DNA of 64,000 bases from Bedellia somnulentella (Eukaryota > Arthropoda > Insecta > Lepidoptera > Bedelliidae): the NCBI GenBank assembly GCA_963576735.1, contig OY755198.1:5456001-5520000 (forward strand), read 5' to 3'. The notes beneath the pieces were generated by a model that had not been told where the DNA came from, did not search any database, and saw only the letters and a list, made by a program, of their open reading frames with translations. Made by a program: the position numbers and the translations under genes. Below are positions 10,264 through 20,490 of this stretch, one piece after another. The stretch's first letter is position 1, and every line of letters begins with the position of its first letter.

Positions 10264-10852
10264 TGTCGTGGCCATATCGTAGATTTGAACACATCGTGAA
10301 ATGATCGATCATTTCATGAAATAGTCACATTTCATGATGTGGCCAACTTAATTTGACCAGATCATAAAATCGTCAAGGTTTCACGATTTTATCATCCACG
10401 CTTGGCCAGATCGTAGAATAGGGCGACCTGTGAAATGCGATACAAACTCAACATATTGCTCAGTTTTTTCGTAATTTGCAAAGTACTCGAGAACCTTTTC
10501 GTTGAAAACTCTTTTGCAATCACTTTCTTCTTCGCTTAATAGCGAATAATTAACTTTTTTACTGCGAGAAATAACATTTTTGACAGTGGCCGCCATCTTC
10601 ACACATAAACAAAGCGTTTTCAGTGCCTCTACCGGTGTGACTACTTTACGATATGACCAAATAATCTTAACCATTTCATGAAGAGGCCGCGCGTTTAGTT
10701 GGCCATATCGAGAAACGATTTCTTATCATTGATCTGCCCAAACCACATCACGATGTGGCCAATAAACAGTTGAACATTTCATGAAATACGACTATTTCAT
10801 GAAATGATCGATCATTTCACGATGTGTTCAATTCTACGATATGGCCACGACA
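10264..10852 (-). mobile_element. Element P copy 1: 589-bp inverted-repeat element with a small conserved ORF
   Basis: TGTCGTGGCCATATCGTAGA at the left is mirrored by TCTACGATATGGCCACGACA-like sequence at the right. Both ends then carry clusters of CATTTCATGAAATGATCGATC-type palindromes. TGTATA flanks both sides (10258-10263, 10853-10858), a possible 6-bp target duplication. A second copy in the opposite orientation lies at 59996-60595. The superfamily is unknown. Confidence 0.75.
10381..10596 (-). CDS. Small ORF of element P, 71 codons, unknown function
   Basis: I chose the internal ATG at 10596 because the paralogous ORF in the second element P copy (60257-60469) starts at the equivalent codon; an upstream in-frame ATG at 10674 has no counterpart there. 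The product begins MAATVKNVISRSKK, a short basic N-terminus, followed by an acidic SEEESD patch and a helical-looking stretch (KVLEYFANYEKTEQ). The two copies agree well over the first 45 residues and then diverge by small indels, while the last dozen residues (LRSGQAWMIKS / LYDLAKRG) lie in the terminal repeat. I do not recognise a domain. It could be the N-terminal fragment of a transposase or accessory protein left after internal deletion. Moderate confidence that it is a real relic of coding sequence, low that it is expressed. Confidence 0.4.
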   Translation of the reverse strand: MAATVKNVISRSKKVNYSLLSEEESDCKRVFNEKVLEYFANYEKTEQYVEFVSHFTGRPILRSGQAWMIKS

Positions 10853-10917
10853 TGTATACACAAATAAATAACATACAACATTAAGAACCAACATTTATGC
10901 CCATCAACTTATTTTGC

Positions 10918-10995
10918 TGTTAACGGCACTCGAACTCGCGACCTCCGGACCCAGAAGCTAGTTACCTAACCACTCGGCTCCAGACGTCGTCAATA
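10918..10995 (-). tRNA. tRNA-like sequence, probably a pseudogene or SINE head
   Basis: Read on the minus strand it contains GAGCCGAGTGGTTAGGTAAC (A-box and D-arm-like) and CGCGAGTTCGAGTGCCG (B-box and T-arm-like) at roughly tRNA spacing. The T-stem pairs imperfectly and no clean acceptor stem closes it, so a functional tRNA is unlikely. Confidence 0.3.
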
Positions 10996-11008
10996 GCAGG
11001 ATTTGTAA

Positions 11009-11132
11009 CGCCCGATTTCTAAATTGAGTATTCCAGCTGAGAACAACTTAAGTATCGTTCTGACGCATTGAAATGAGACAAAACGATACTTTAGTCGTTC
11101 TCAGCTTGAATACTCAATTCAGAAATCGGGCG
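11009..11132. mobile_element. 124-bp palindromic MITE (CGCCCGATTTCT family)
   Basis: CGCCCGATTTCTAAATTGAG at the left is the mirror of CTCAATTCAGAAATCGGGCG at the right. Inner arms GAACAACTTAAGTATCGTT and AACGATACTTTAGTCGTTC also pair. It is flanked by TAA on both sides, a 3-bp duplication compatible with PIF/Harbinger-type insertion. A sister copy is at 59659. Confidence 0.75.
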
Positions 11133-11234
11133 TAAGTGTTTACAATAAGAGCGCTTATCTGAAAATAACCATGAATTCAAAGGTAATAATGCTCGTACAG
11201 AGTGGCGATCGATAGCCTGCCTATACCAACTCAA

Positions 11235-11368
11235 GGTTTCACGCCGTAAATGCCCGATGGGGTTGGCAGAGGTATAATTACTTCTGAACTTCACGTGACA
11301 TTGTCACCTTGTGTTCAAAGTACCCACGTTTTGCTTGGAAAGTGTGCTCACGTGATAGTAGGCAATCT
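11235..11368 (-). mobile_element. SINE-B 3' fragment
   Basis: Reverse complement of the last 130 bp of SINE-B (TTCACGCCGTAAATGCCCGATGGGG to CACGTGATAGTAGGCA). The rest of the element is absent. Confidence 0.7.
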
Positions 11369-11745
11369 TCCTATCCCAATCGGAAACTAATGGCGTGAGT
11401 ATATGTATGCTAAATCTGACTTAATGCAACCGTTAATTAAATTTTGTAACCAAACTTTATTAACTTCAATTAATCTTATTTTCCGATATCTAAACATCCA
11501 AATGTATCATAAAACAGAATTAGTCATAAACTTATCAATTTAATAACGCAAAGTGCAACATAATAATATTATAAAGCGATCATTGGATATCTTATTTTCA
11601 TTGGTCGCTGTAAAATTTGCTCCGTCCCCATTGGTGGATAGGCGGGGCTATACGAAATGATGCGGGATCCATGAGATACAAAACGGCTTTATAGTTTAGT
11701 TGGACTAGCTTGTAGTAGAGATCATCCAGTGATTTTAATTTGAAT
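11369..11745. other. Intergenic spacer, nothing recognised
   Basis: Mixed-composition sequence with no ORF or repeat that I can assign. Confidence 0.35.
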
Positions 11746-12049
11746 TATAAAATAAAATAAAATGTATTTATTTACAAGAAACATGAGTAGAATAGTTGAC
11801 AAATAAATTTATATACGTGCTTTACATGTTCTGCCGAAGACCGGCGTGTTAATATTAAGTTTTAATATGGTTTTACATTTATATGACACATTGTAATAAA
11901 TTTAAAAAATCATTTATATATTTTACAATTAAATTTGAAATTATTGTATTAGAAAGACGAAACAAACAAACATTCAATTCACATACTTTGTCAATAAGTG
12001 TAAATAATAAAAAGGAGATAATTATTAATAAAATATCATATATATTTTT

Positions 12050-12322
12050 TTAAATGTCACAATTACTTAAGAAGTCATTCACTTTATAAAAACAATTTTC
12101 AATAAGATAATTAAATAGTCTATTTTTAAATCCTCTCAGCGTCATATTTTTCATGTCATCACTTAGTGCATTATACAATTTAATTGCCATGTTGTAACAG
12201 TTTCTTTCACTAATCGCCAAGCATTTCCGATTGGGGTATTCCAATTGCACATTGTGGTTGCCACGTTGAGGTCTGTTAGTTGGAACTTTTAGTTTAAACA
12301 GTGAAAGATTTTTATTTACAAA
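12050..12322 (-). pseudogene. LINE ORF2 carboxy terminus, part 2 (downstream of the Helitron)
   Basis: The frame enters from the Helitron junction with FVNKNLSLFKLK and ends at the stop at 12050. It contains the motif pattern ...AIKLYNALSDDMKN...FKNRLFNYLIENCFY, typical of the last 80 residues of Jockey/CR1-group reverse-transcriptase proteins (A..LWN.LP..I......FK..L...L). These residues lie beyond the RT core and carry no catalytic motif. The neighbouring segment across the Helitron, 13305-13549, is the preceding part of the same protein. The family is different from the LINEs at 27.6 and 54.4 kb. Confident of LINE origin; the exact clade is uncertain. Confidence 0.7.
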
Positions 12323-13135
12323 CTAGTGGATCGTCCCAGCTTCGCACGGGTAGCGCTTTTTTTTTTTAATATCTGAGGTATCTTTCTTCAGTCACTGCTC
12401 AAGCATTGTGAAATTCGGCGCAATGTTTTCAATTTATTAAATTTATAGCACTCCCTAAACAGTGTAGTTTGGTGATTTTGAATGAACGGTTCAGTATTTC
12501 CGTTTAATAGCAAATTTTAGAATAAAACGCTATGAAGTATTTATAACAATCTAAAAAATAAATCATTACGTTATGTAGGATGCAACTACTGGCGCCATCT
12601 AGTATGTTATATGTAAATTAGTAAAGATTTGGTTTTGGTCACGGGCGCGATGGCTTATTTTATGTATAATTTCGGTGTTTGTCTGCCGATTTCTATGATT
12701 CTTTTTTTATTTAATAGGTAATAATGTTACCTTTTTTAAATAAGGGATGAGTGAAAGGTTTACAAACAAACGTAAGAGTAAAAAAATATAATCAGAATGG
12801 TCCGAACTGCTAAGCTATCAGGAATTACACGTGTTGTTATGAGTCAACCGTAAAAGATAGACATAAACTGTCGACGATTTTTTTTTAGATAATTTTGTGA
12901 AGAATATTTTCGTCATGCATGATTTCTATGTAAGTTTAACCATTAAGGCTGCACACGCGACGGAAGCTTAAAAAATGGAGTAACTTCTTCCGTTTTCCCA
13001 AAATTTCCCAAAATTCCCCTTTACTACTCTGCTGGAAAGTATACAAAAACCTGCGCAGGAGTATGAAAAATAATTGTACCAAGTTTCGTTAAAATCCGTC
13101 GAGTAGTTTTTGTTTCCATAAGGAACATACAAACC

Positions 13136-13181
<46 letters not shown>

Positions 13182-13304
13182 AATTTTACTGATTGCATTT
13201 TTGGCATCAGTATCGATCCCTAATCACCACCTGATAGTTATTTTGAAAATATATTTCATGTACAGAATTGACCTCTCTACAGATTTATTATAAGTACCTA
13301 TAGA
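12323..13304 (-). mobile_element. Helitron, non-autonomous, complete copy 1
   Basis: On the minus strand it starts TCTATAGGTACTTATAATAA at 13304 and ends with GCGAAGCTGGGACGATCCA and CTAG at 12323, preceded by a hairpin-like GC-rich motif. Flanks are A and T with no target duplication, the Helitron rule. A sister copy with the same ends and interior lies at 41707-42673. The interior carries a (GACA)n tract (about 13137-13178) and no helicase ORF. Confidence 0.85.
13137..13178. repeat. (GACA)n microsatellite inside the Helitron
   Basis: About ten GACA units, against about four TGTC units at the matching place in the Helitron copy at 41707 (41833-41850). The length differs between otherwise similar copies. 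Confidence 0.8.
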
Positions 13305-13549
13305 TGATGAAGTCTCGTAAATATACAAACAAGGTGTTGGAAGTATTTTGAGTCTTTTGAATAAGGGGACGCAGGAATCTGGCATATCTGCATTACAAAT
13401 GACTCGCACGCATTTTTTATGTATTTTAAAAACCTTATCTGCTTCAACTGAATTTCCCCAAAGTATTATTCCATAACGTATTAGAGACGAAACGTAACCG
13501 TGGTAACATGTTAAGGTAGCTATAATATTAATGACAAACCATAATAAAC
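13305..13549 (-). pseudogene. LINE ORF2 carboxy-terminal region, part 1 (upstream of the Helitron)
   Basis: The minus-strand frame reads YHGYVSSLIRYGIILWGNS, then KVFKIHKKCVRVICNA, then SCVPLFKRLKILPTPCLYIYETSS and meets the Helitron. This is the familiar post-RT region of Jockey/CR1-group LINEs (YG...WG.S, QK...R.I, SC.PLFK.L.IL..P.LYI.E). The upstream RT core is missing because of 5' truncation or the SINE-A insertion at 13555. The tract is free of stops up to the junction, which suggests it is not very old. Confidence 0.7.
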
Positions 13550-13554
13550 AGTTT

Positions 13555-13799
13555 GCCGTGTAGTGCCGGCTTAGAATGTCGCTATCCCTTTATACCCACG
13601 GGTGTCGTAAGAGGCGACTAAGGGTATTGGGGCTTTTTATTGGTTTTTTGGGAGATGCAGTTGGACCATCACCAACAACCTTTATTCTACCATCTTTTCC
13701 CCATGCAACTTCCAAAAGTGGCTGAGGAATTTCTAATTCCCTAGCTTTGGTTACCCTTTCAAGGGATTTATAGCCGTGAGTATATGTAAGTATATGTAA
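13555..13799 (+). mobile_element. SINE-A, full length
   Basis: Head GCCGTGTAGTGCCGGC to tail GCCGTGAGTATATGTAAG. It has ATGCAGTTGGACC where most copies read ATGCGGTTGGAGACCC, so its B-box-like motif is damaged. Confidence 0.8.
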
Positions 13800-13916
13800 C
13801 TGACAACATTCATAGATTTATAAACATAATCGCAACTAAACATCGGCTTTCATTTTTTCATTTTTATGACTCTTTACAATTTGTTATCGGACGGTGATAT
13901 GGAAGTTCCAAATATG

Positions 13917-14042
13917 ACGAATAAAACGAAATGTATAAAAGAGACTATTAATGAAGCTAGAGATGTTTGCCAGGACCACACAAAGTGGCAATCAATACTA
14001 TCTGCCTACCCCAATGGGAACTAATGGCGTGAATCTATGTAT
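13917..14042 (+). repeat. RTE LINE 3' end fragment
   Basis: GAAGCTAGAGATGTTTGCCAGGA, CACAAAGTGGCAATCAATAC and TGCCTACCCCAATGGGAACTAATGGCGTGA match the last 120 bp of the RTE element ending at 30146, including the end of its coding frame (EARDVCQD, TKWQSILSAYPNGN). Confidence 0.75.
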
Positions 14043-14128
14043 CAATCGGAAACGAAATTAATCTTTGAATTATCTATTGTCTCAATCGCATGACCGGAAA
14101 GCGATATCCAAGGGAAGAGATAACCCAG

Positions 14129-14277
14129 AAGGGCAAGCACGAGCGCTTTTCTATCGACACGATAACGGATAGAATGAGATGGCAGTATACGATGCTAAGT
14201 AAGTGCGTAAGAGATGGCTGCTTTATCCCACGCGATAACTAGTTTAAACACCGCTCGTACTAGCCGTGCTGGTCTAT
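14129..14277 (-). mobile_element. MITE-S copy, reversed
   Basis: GGGCAAGCACGAGCGC to GCTCGTACTAGCCGTG, the reverse complement of the 46738 copy over its whole length. Confidence 0.75.
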
Positions 14278-14279
14278 TC

Positions 14280-15030
14280 AAAAACCGACACTCCGTGCCT
14301 TAAAACTATAACCTAAAAAACCAAACAACTTGCTTTTGAAGCAATTGTAACAAAAAAAGTGAAAAATAATTCTTAATACAAGCTGAATTGTAGTATGATT
14401 GTGAAACGCGTGTGTCGCTCGATAGGCGAAAAATTTGATACAGAGAGCCCCACCATATGTTTATTTTCACTTGTCAGTACTGAATAGAATGAAATAATTT
14501 AATCTTGGCGACCCCAATCAGGATAATGAGATAAACCTATGAAATTGTTAAAGTGTCCCTGATTCTCGATAAGTGTACAAAGTTTAAAATATGTTCGTTT
14601 AAAGTCTGTTACATACACATACATACAGGTGAATCAAATATAAACGTGTTAAAAAGTATGCTTCGTTGAATAAAAACCACAATAAAGATAATTGGAGAAA
14701 CTCAAGTGTTCCCGTTAAGGGCGTCCCCGGAAAAATAGGTTGATATTGATTGTTTGGAAATTCACTAAAGTCTGATTTGATGATATTGATATGACATGAA
14801 TAAAATATATGTTGGTGATTAGTTCATGGTGTGAAAATTTGAGGTTTAACATTTTAATAATTTGTTGAAAAATATGATGAAAAAATTTAATTGGAACATG
14901 CTTTGTTTTCATAAATACCGTATAGGCTCCACTGGCATAACATACATGTGAACTCATTATGTGTCTATATACGCGTAGCTTTAAGATCTGTAACTTCGAT
15001 GTTTAACTTTTCATTTAAACATTATAATAG
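14280..15030. other. Intergenic spacer, nothing recognised
   Basis: An 80-codon minus ORF (14715-14957) has no recognisable domain. No repeat copies were detected by eye. Confidence 0.4.
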
Positions 15031-15031
15031 T

Positions 15032-15076
15032 CTATACTATAATAAGACTGTAACGAGGTCAAAACTGTACATTGAA
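15032..15076 (+). mobile_element. Helitron 5' terminus fragment
   Basis: TCTATACTATAATAAGACTG followed by GAGGTCAAAACTGTACAT parallels the first 45 bp of the Helitron at 41707 (GAGGTCAATTCTGTACAT). The rest is replaced by an A-rich run and another repeat. Confidence 0.6.
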
Positions 15077-15089
15077 GAAAAAAAAAAAA

Positions 15090-15725
15090 ACCGGCCAAGT
15101 GCGAGTCGGATCGCGCACTAAGGGTTCCGTACTATCATATATATAGAAAATCCCGTTTGTGTGAAAATCATGGGAGCCAAATTAGGTAAGTAATTTGATT
15201 TATGACGTTTAAAAATAGAACTACGGGCTAGATCTCATTCAAACCAATTTTCGTTAGTAGTTTGTATAGTAATACACATCATATATTTTTTTCAGTTTTA
15301 TCATGCCCATATTTTAGAAGTTACGGGGGGGGGGACACACATAATTTTACCACTTTGAAAAAGTCTCTCGCGCAAACTATTCAGTTTTGAAAAAAATGAT
15401 ATAAGAAACCTCAACATCATTTTCAAATACCTTTTGATAGATACCCACAAGTATAGGTTTGATGAAAAAAAAATATTTGAGTTTCAGTTCTATGTATGGG
15501 GAACCCTAAAAATTTTGGTTTTTTTTAGATTTTATTTTAAAATCTTAATGCGGTTTACAGAATACATCTACGCACCAATTTTCTATAATGTAGTTCTTAT
15601 AGTTTCGGAATAAACTGGCTGTGACATACGGACGGACGACGGACGGACGACGGACGGACAGACGGACAGACATGACGAATCTATAAGGGTCCCGTTTTTG
15701 CCATTTGGCTACGGAACCCTAAAAA
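15090..15725. mobile_element. Dispersed repeat with GGTTCCGTA / TACGGAACC ends
   Basis: It begins CCGGCCAAGTGCGAGTCGG and AAGGGTTCCGTAC and ends GCTACGGAACCCTAAAAA, giving short inverted ends about 630 bp apart. A GACGGACGGAC microsatellite sits near the right end (15630-15672). This unit is widespread in Lepidoptera. I do not assign a superfamily. A 5' fragment recurs at 20898. Confidence 0.6.
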
Positions 15726-15783
15726 CCGGTGGAATATGTTTTATTTTCGATACTGAAGCCAAATTTGCTATTTTTGAAAAAAA

Positions 15784-15814
<31 letters not shown>

Positions 15815-16110
15815 ATGTCCGTTCATCACGTTAATTCTACCGGACCGATCTTGATCAAATTTGGCATCTATGTAGGTTATACACCTGGCCAACATATAGG
15901 ATAAATTATCCCGGATTTCGCAAGGGTTCCCACAGGAGCATAAAAAAACATAACTTTTATATGGTTCCCCATATTTACACGATTAATTTTTTCATCGACC
16001 GACTTTATCGGACTCTTCATTAATAGTATTTTGGAAAAAATAAGGGTTTCATCCATTTTCATCAAAATAATTGTCCATTTAATTGTTTGTCAATAGTATG
16101 ACTACTAGAT
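15726..16110 (+). mobile_element. Probable Helitron-like interior with (TGTC)n tract
   Basis: A TCGATACTGAAGCCAAATTTG motif, then (TGTC)n at 15784-15815, then CCGTTCATCACGTTAATTCTACCGG and GATCAAATTTGG resemble the interior of lepidopteran non-autonomous Helitrons, which share such a microsatellite followed by a CGATCTTGATCAAATTTGG-like stretch. The ends are not identified. Confidence 0.45.
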
Positions 16111-16520
16111 ATATAGGATATCACAAAGGGTCTCGGTCAAAATGGGCGTAACACCAACAGCGTTAAAATATATTTTATGTGAAAGCTAATGATCATAACT
16201 TAATTTTATACTATGACGGCGATTACCCAAACAACCGGAGAACAGAGATATTCATCGATGTTCAAACGCATAGAATCCAAAACAATCGCTCACCGCAGAG
16301 ACAACACGGACAATATCGTGCAGTACTAGGCAAAAGATATCAATCTATTGGTTGGTAACCTAACGAATTACTGCATTCCATCCCTTTCTAACGTCTCTCA
16401 CTCTCACTCAGGTACCGAACAAAGAAAGCGTGCGTACGCGTCACTGCGCGTCAGTTAGACATGTGCATAACGCTTCAGTGAAAAGAACTTAGTTCATTTA
16501 GTTCCTTCACTTAACGCGCC
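16111..16520. other. Unassigned sequence left of the hAT-like element
   Basis: AACTTAGTTCATTTAGTTCC near 16488 has a partner-like stretch (AAAGAACTACTTCGCGAATG) near 17041, so the hAT-like element may sit inside an older repeat. No ORF is recognised. Confidence 0.35.
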
Positions 16521-16521
16521 C

Positions 16522-17032
16522 AGTACACAATGGCCCACGATGGGCCACGCTTCGCAATTGGCAATTGTAGGCCACGATCAATTGGTGTTCACACAATGGC
16601 CCATTGCTCATTACTGCCTGGCAATCCACTTGCGACGGACGTCGAAGTAATTATGGCTGCAGCTATTTATTTATTATTATGTATGTAATTTATTTTATTT
16701 ATGGCGCTATTTATGTTATTTTTACGTCATATCGTGATATTATATATATTATGTTATTTTTACGTCATATATAAATACATTTTGCAATAAAATATTCCAT
16801 AAAAGTAAAAGTATCTATGAGCGGCCAGTGACGAACTAAACAATGGTCCATTGTGGAAACACCACCGGCCATGCTACGCCACGATTCCTTTGAAGTGTGC
16901 CCGAAAAACCGACAACTTCGCCATTGCACGCCATTGCGCGCCACGATCGGCAATTGTCCGCCATCATGCACCATTGCCCCCTGTACACAGTGGCGATGGC
17001 GAGCAGTGGGCCATCGTCCGCCATTCTGTACT
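16522..17032. mobile_element. hAT-like non-autonomous element
   Basis: The 5' end CAGTACACAATGGCCCACGA is mirrored by the 3' end, TCGTCCGCCATTCTGTACTG. Many sub-terminal copies of a CAATGGCC/GGCCATTG-like motif crowd both ends, as is usual where a hAT transposase binds. The overlapping ORFs over the GC-rich right half are by-products of these repeats. No transposase is present and no clean 8-bp duplication could be seen. Confidence 0.6.
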
Positions 17033-17199
17033 GGCCGCTTTAAAGAACTACTTCGCGAATGTTGTCCAGTAGCCACTTCGTTCAGCGGCTCATTAGGCTC
17101 CTTCAGAGCCGTTGGACTAAATGAACTCCAGAACGAATTGGACTAAATGAAGAGATTGAGTTGGAAAGATGAATAACTTGCGGTTCTCGCGTTCTCGTA

Positions 17200-17830
17200 T
17201 CTTTCTTATAACATTCGCTAGTTCGCGAATGAAAAAAATGATACTTTTGATAATGTTTAATGAATGAGTCCCATATGTTGTATTACTTGTATTTAATTTT
17301 GCACAAATATAGTTATTTATCATGAAGTATCAGTAAGAATAAATATCTCGATTGTCCTCCATACTTTCCAGGCTTAGGACTGACAACCAAAACATTACTA
17401 ATATTTTCACTATTAGAAAATAAACATTAAAAATAACTCATTGACGGGTCTCGAACCTCATATTTATGTTTTTGTATTTGTGTAAACGAATAGTGATTTA
17501 ACACCAAACAAATATAGGTCTTAACACCATGTGTGGAGAGTTATTTTCCCCTACGAGAGAACAGCAATGCATAAGTGAGGTGAACTAATAAGGTGTCAGT
17601 ATTAGATTTGCGATCAAACGAATATAGTCCTTAGGACAATGACCGAAGATTTTTTTTCGCCTGACCGCAAAGTATTATTTAACCAACATTTGTGTTTTTT
17701 TTTGCAATAATACCCGGTCCATATTGGGGATAACAAGTATGTAGGGGTTATCAAGACGTGCAATAAAGTAAATTACAACGCATTTTATTACTGTTGGTAT
17801 AACGCCCAGCTCCTATACAAAAATGCCCAT
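17200..17830. other. Intergenic spacer, nothing firm
   Basis: A minus-strand tRNA-like B box (GGGTCTCGAACCTC) at 17446-17459 may mark a decayed SINE. No ORF is recognised. Confidence 0.35.
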
Positions 17831-17866
17831 GATCCTTTGAGACTTACACAAATGTCTGCGTGGCGT

Positions 17867-17940
17867 AGCGGTATACCGTTTGGTAAACATAAGTGCGAAA
17901 GACCCAGGTTCGAATCCCGAGTGTTCAAAGTCTTTTTGCG
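17867..17940 (+). tRNA. tRNA-like sequence, probably a SINE head or pseudogene
   Basis: TGGCGTAGCGGTATACC fits an A box and CAGGTTCGAATCCCG fits a B box about 40 bases later. The acceptor arm does not pair convincingly and a T-run (TTTTTTTT near 17944) follows about 50 bases after the B box, as in polymerase III units. Confidence 0.35.
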
Positions 17941-17949
17941 TATTTTTTT

Positions 17950-18550
17950 TGCTTTTGTGTTAGGTTAGAATAATAGGATGCACTAATCCTTCTTTTTCAC
18001 ATTCAACTATGCGAATATGTATGAATAAAGATAATTGAAAGTATATTGTATGAATTTTGCGTATTCATTTGGTAGGTTTGAGAATATGTTTATTACTTTT
18101 GTTTATTTAACTATTTTTAACTAATATTCTCATAGATATATTATACTTTACTTAAGCATAAATTAATATTCTGTTTAAGCCTCAGAATGCATAGTTTGTA
18201 AATAAATAATAGTAAATATCTCAATTTTAATTCAGTACTGCCATCTATTGGCCGATGATTGCAATCTCTCTCACATCACCAACAGTCAGTGTAGGGGGCA
18301 GCACCGAGTCGCCAAACTGCTATCCATACTTACTCAAGATATTTTCATTTTTGAACATAGAAACTTTGTTACAAAATGGTTTGTTTCAGTCTTATGAACA
18401 GTTAAAAAGGTTTTTTGGAACTCATCCCCTAAGAGATTGAAATATATTTTACAGATTTTTGATCTATAAATACAATGTATCTAGAAATTTGAATCTTGAT
18501 GCGATTGACTGATATAACAACTCCAAAAAGGAATGTATGAAATTCATCCA
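17950..18550. other. Intergenic spacer, nothing recognised
   Basis: AT-rich, with a 61-codon ORF (18255-18440) lacking a recognisable domain. Confidence 0.35.
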
Positions 18551-18557
18551 TCAATCA

Positions 18558-18648
18558 ATCATGAGAATATACTAACAGCTATAAATCCCAAAAAAGGGTA
18601 GCCACAGCTCCAGAGATAGTAATTCTTTATCCAATTTTGGAAGTGTTC
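18558..18648 (-). repeat. SINE-A 3' fragment
   Basis: GAATATACTAACAGCTATAAATCCC and GGGTAGCCACAGCTCC are the reverse complement of the SINE-A tail; the head is missing. Confidence 0.6.
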
Positions 18649-18659
18649 TTTATATCTTT

Positions 18660-18790
18660 TACAACGCCCACGGGAATATAAATACAAAAAAACAGAAGTT
18701 AGTGTAGTTAAATAGTGTTTTGGTATTTTGGATGTAAACTGGATGCAAAAAATGTAGTCCACGCGGACGTAGTCGCGGGCAAAAAGCTAG
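18660..18790 (+). mobile_element. Helitron 3' terminus
   Basis: ACGCGGACGTAGTCGCGGGC forms a hairpin-like palindrome followed by AAAAAGCTAG and a T (18791). This hairpin-then-CTAG arrangement is the usual 3' end of lepidopteran Helitrons. The 5' limit is not resolved. Confidence 0.65.
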
Positions 18791-18819
18791 TTATTCAATA
18801 AAACTAAATAAACTACATT

Positions 18820-19265
18820 GTCAATTTTGTCGTAAGAGTGAGCGCAATAGCTGCAAAATGCGGGGAGGCCCTTAATAAGAAGCGGTTCTTAAGATTTTCA
18901 GTAATAAACCCAGCCCCTTTTGAGGCCACACCCACATTCCCACAAAGGGTAGATAAGTCCCGCCTTTTTTGTAGCAGTGCTTCGAAGCGCGGGAACAGAA
19001 ACGGGCGCTGTCAAAATTTTGATCGTATAGTTTTAACGTCATTGGACTTTAATATTTTTCAGCCAGAAAAATACGTTCATTTATGAGATTTTTATTCGTA
19101 AAAACAAAGTGATAAAAATTAAATATTCAAATATAACAAATGGATATTAGTGAAGTGTTTTAATTTGATCAGTGACAATTTAAATGTTGTGTTTGGATTA
19201 AATCAGTCAGAATCATATGATGAAAAGGTTGATTTAAATGGTGTCTGTCAACAGTATCTAAGGTA
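18820..19265 (+). promoter_or_regulatory. Repeat-free stretch: candidate hand upstream region or 5' exon (hypothesis)
   Basis: The stretch is unusual in the first 22 kb because it matches no repeat in the window and is GC-richer at its left end. It contains CCACACCC, a GATA-type site (GTAGATAAGTC near 18949), a TTTTCAGTA Inr-like motif, and a strong donor-like AAG|GTAGGT at 19261. The hand coding exons begin with a splice acceptor and need a non-coding exon upstream on this strand. This is speculative: about 11.7 kb separates the two and no transcript evidence is available. Confidence 0.2.
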
Positions 19266-19322
19266 GGTAACATACAGTAACAAGAAGACTAACAAGGTAG
19301 GATCTTGGTGGTTCTTTATTAA

Positions 19323-19571
19323 CATGCATACATACATATACTCACGGCTATAAATCCCTAGAAGGGGTAGCCAGAGCTAAGGAATTAGAAATTCCTCTAC
19401 CACTTTTGAAAAGTTGAGTGGGGAAAAGATGGTGAAATAAAGGTTGTTGGTGATGGGTCTCCAACCACATCGACCAAATATCCCTTAAAAGCCCCAATAC
19501 CGTTAGTCGCCTCTTACGTACACCCACCGGAAGAAATGGGGTAGTGCTATTCTAAGCCGACACTACACAGC
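19323..19571 (-). mobile_element. SINE-A, full length
   Basis: Tail ATACATATACTCACGG to head GCCGACACTACACAGC without interruption. It carries CCAACCACATCG in place of the usual CCAACCGCATCG at the B-box-like motif. Confidence 0.85.
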
Positions 19572-19844
19572 AAAATAGTAACAATGCCTTTTAAACATGA
19601 CAGATGGATCAATTTTATTCAATCCGGAAGGATCGGAGTAGTGCTATTCTAAGCCTATACCCGCCTATATTGTAGTGATCTAAAAATACGAATTAGGCTT
19701 ATGTTTGTGAGAAACATCTATTAAAATGATAATTTGTTAACACGTGTACAACATACTGTGACCGTTGCCTTCTAATGTAAACATTTACTCAAAAACTACA
19801 GTTTATAAAGGTTAACAAGAAATTAGTTAATATCATAGATACAT

Positions 19845-20382
19845 ATGTATACTCACGACTATAAATCCTAAAAAGGGGTAGCCAGAGCTTAAGAGCTAAA
19901 AATTCTTCAGCCACATTTGGAAATTGATAGGGTTCTTGACCTTATTAATTTTAAAAAAAATAAATGAAAAGTGTATTAAAAAAAATACTTTATTGATGGT
20001 AAATGTTAGAACCCATCGCCCTCCACCTCTAAATAAATAAGATATTTTTAATTATTAATTTATTACATTTTAAACCCAGCCCAGTCCAGTAAATATTATA
20101 AAATCTTATATTAGACTCCCTAGGGGCCACAATCTAGTTTATAAGTATAGATTAATACCCCTTTGTATTATAATTATAAATGTTAAAAACCTTTAAAATA
20201 AATAGTTTCAAATTTTTAAAATTTTTTTTGGGGAGAAGATGGTAGAAATAAATTATCATTGGTGATGGATTTCCAACAGAATAGGTCAAAAACCACTTCC
20301 AAAAGCCCCATACCCTGAGTCGCCTCTCACAATACCCCTGGTTAGAAAGGGGTAGTGACATTCTAAGCCGGCACTACACAGC
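19845..20382 (-). mobile_element. SINE-A, interrupted by about 285 bp
   Basis: The tail half is 19845-19935 and the head half 20218-20382 (GGTTAGAAAGGGGTAGTGAC, GCCGGCACTACACAGC). The AT-rich insert between them contains no identifiable element end. Confidence 0.7.
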
Positions 20383-20490
20383 GCAAATAAATTTCCATGA
20401 TACATTCTTTATTAATCTCGCTTTGGACTTCCGTCCTTTATTGCCTTATACAATCTTGATCGCTGTATTTTATTATCGTACTCCTTGGTT

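Larger units (their letters stand above)
11748..13550 (-). mobile_element. 5'-truncated LINE (Jockey/CR1 group), split by a Helitron
   Basis: Two minus-strand coding pieces (13305-13549 and 12050-12322) are the carboxy-terminal part of a non-LTR retrotransposon ORF2. They are followed by an AT-rich 3' UTR ending near 11748 in a (TAAAA)-like tail. A Helitron occupies 12323-13304. Removing it restores one continuous reading frame. SINE-A abuts the 5' side at 13555. Confidence 0.75.

Noticed and set aside
13137..13178. Regular (GACA)n array considered as a CRISPR-like or satellite array
   Set aside because: It is a microsatellite within a Helitron; there are no spacers and the organism is eukaryotic.
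16765..17146. Overlapping ORFs on both strands of the GC-rich patch
   Set aside because: They arise from the sub-terminal CAATGGCC-type repeats of the hAT-like element.
17867..17940. Functional tRNA gene
   Set aside because: A and B boxes are present but the acceptor stem is not convincing; kept only as tRNA-like.
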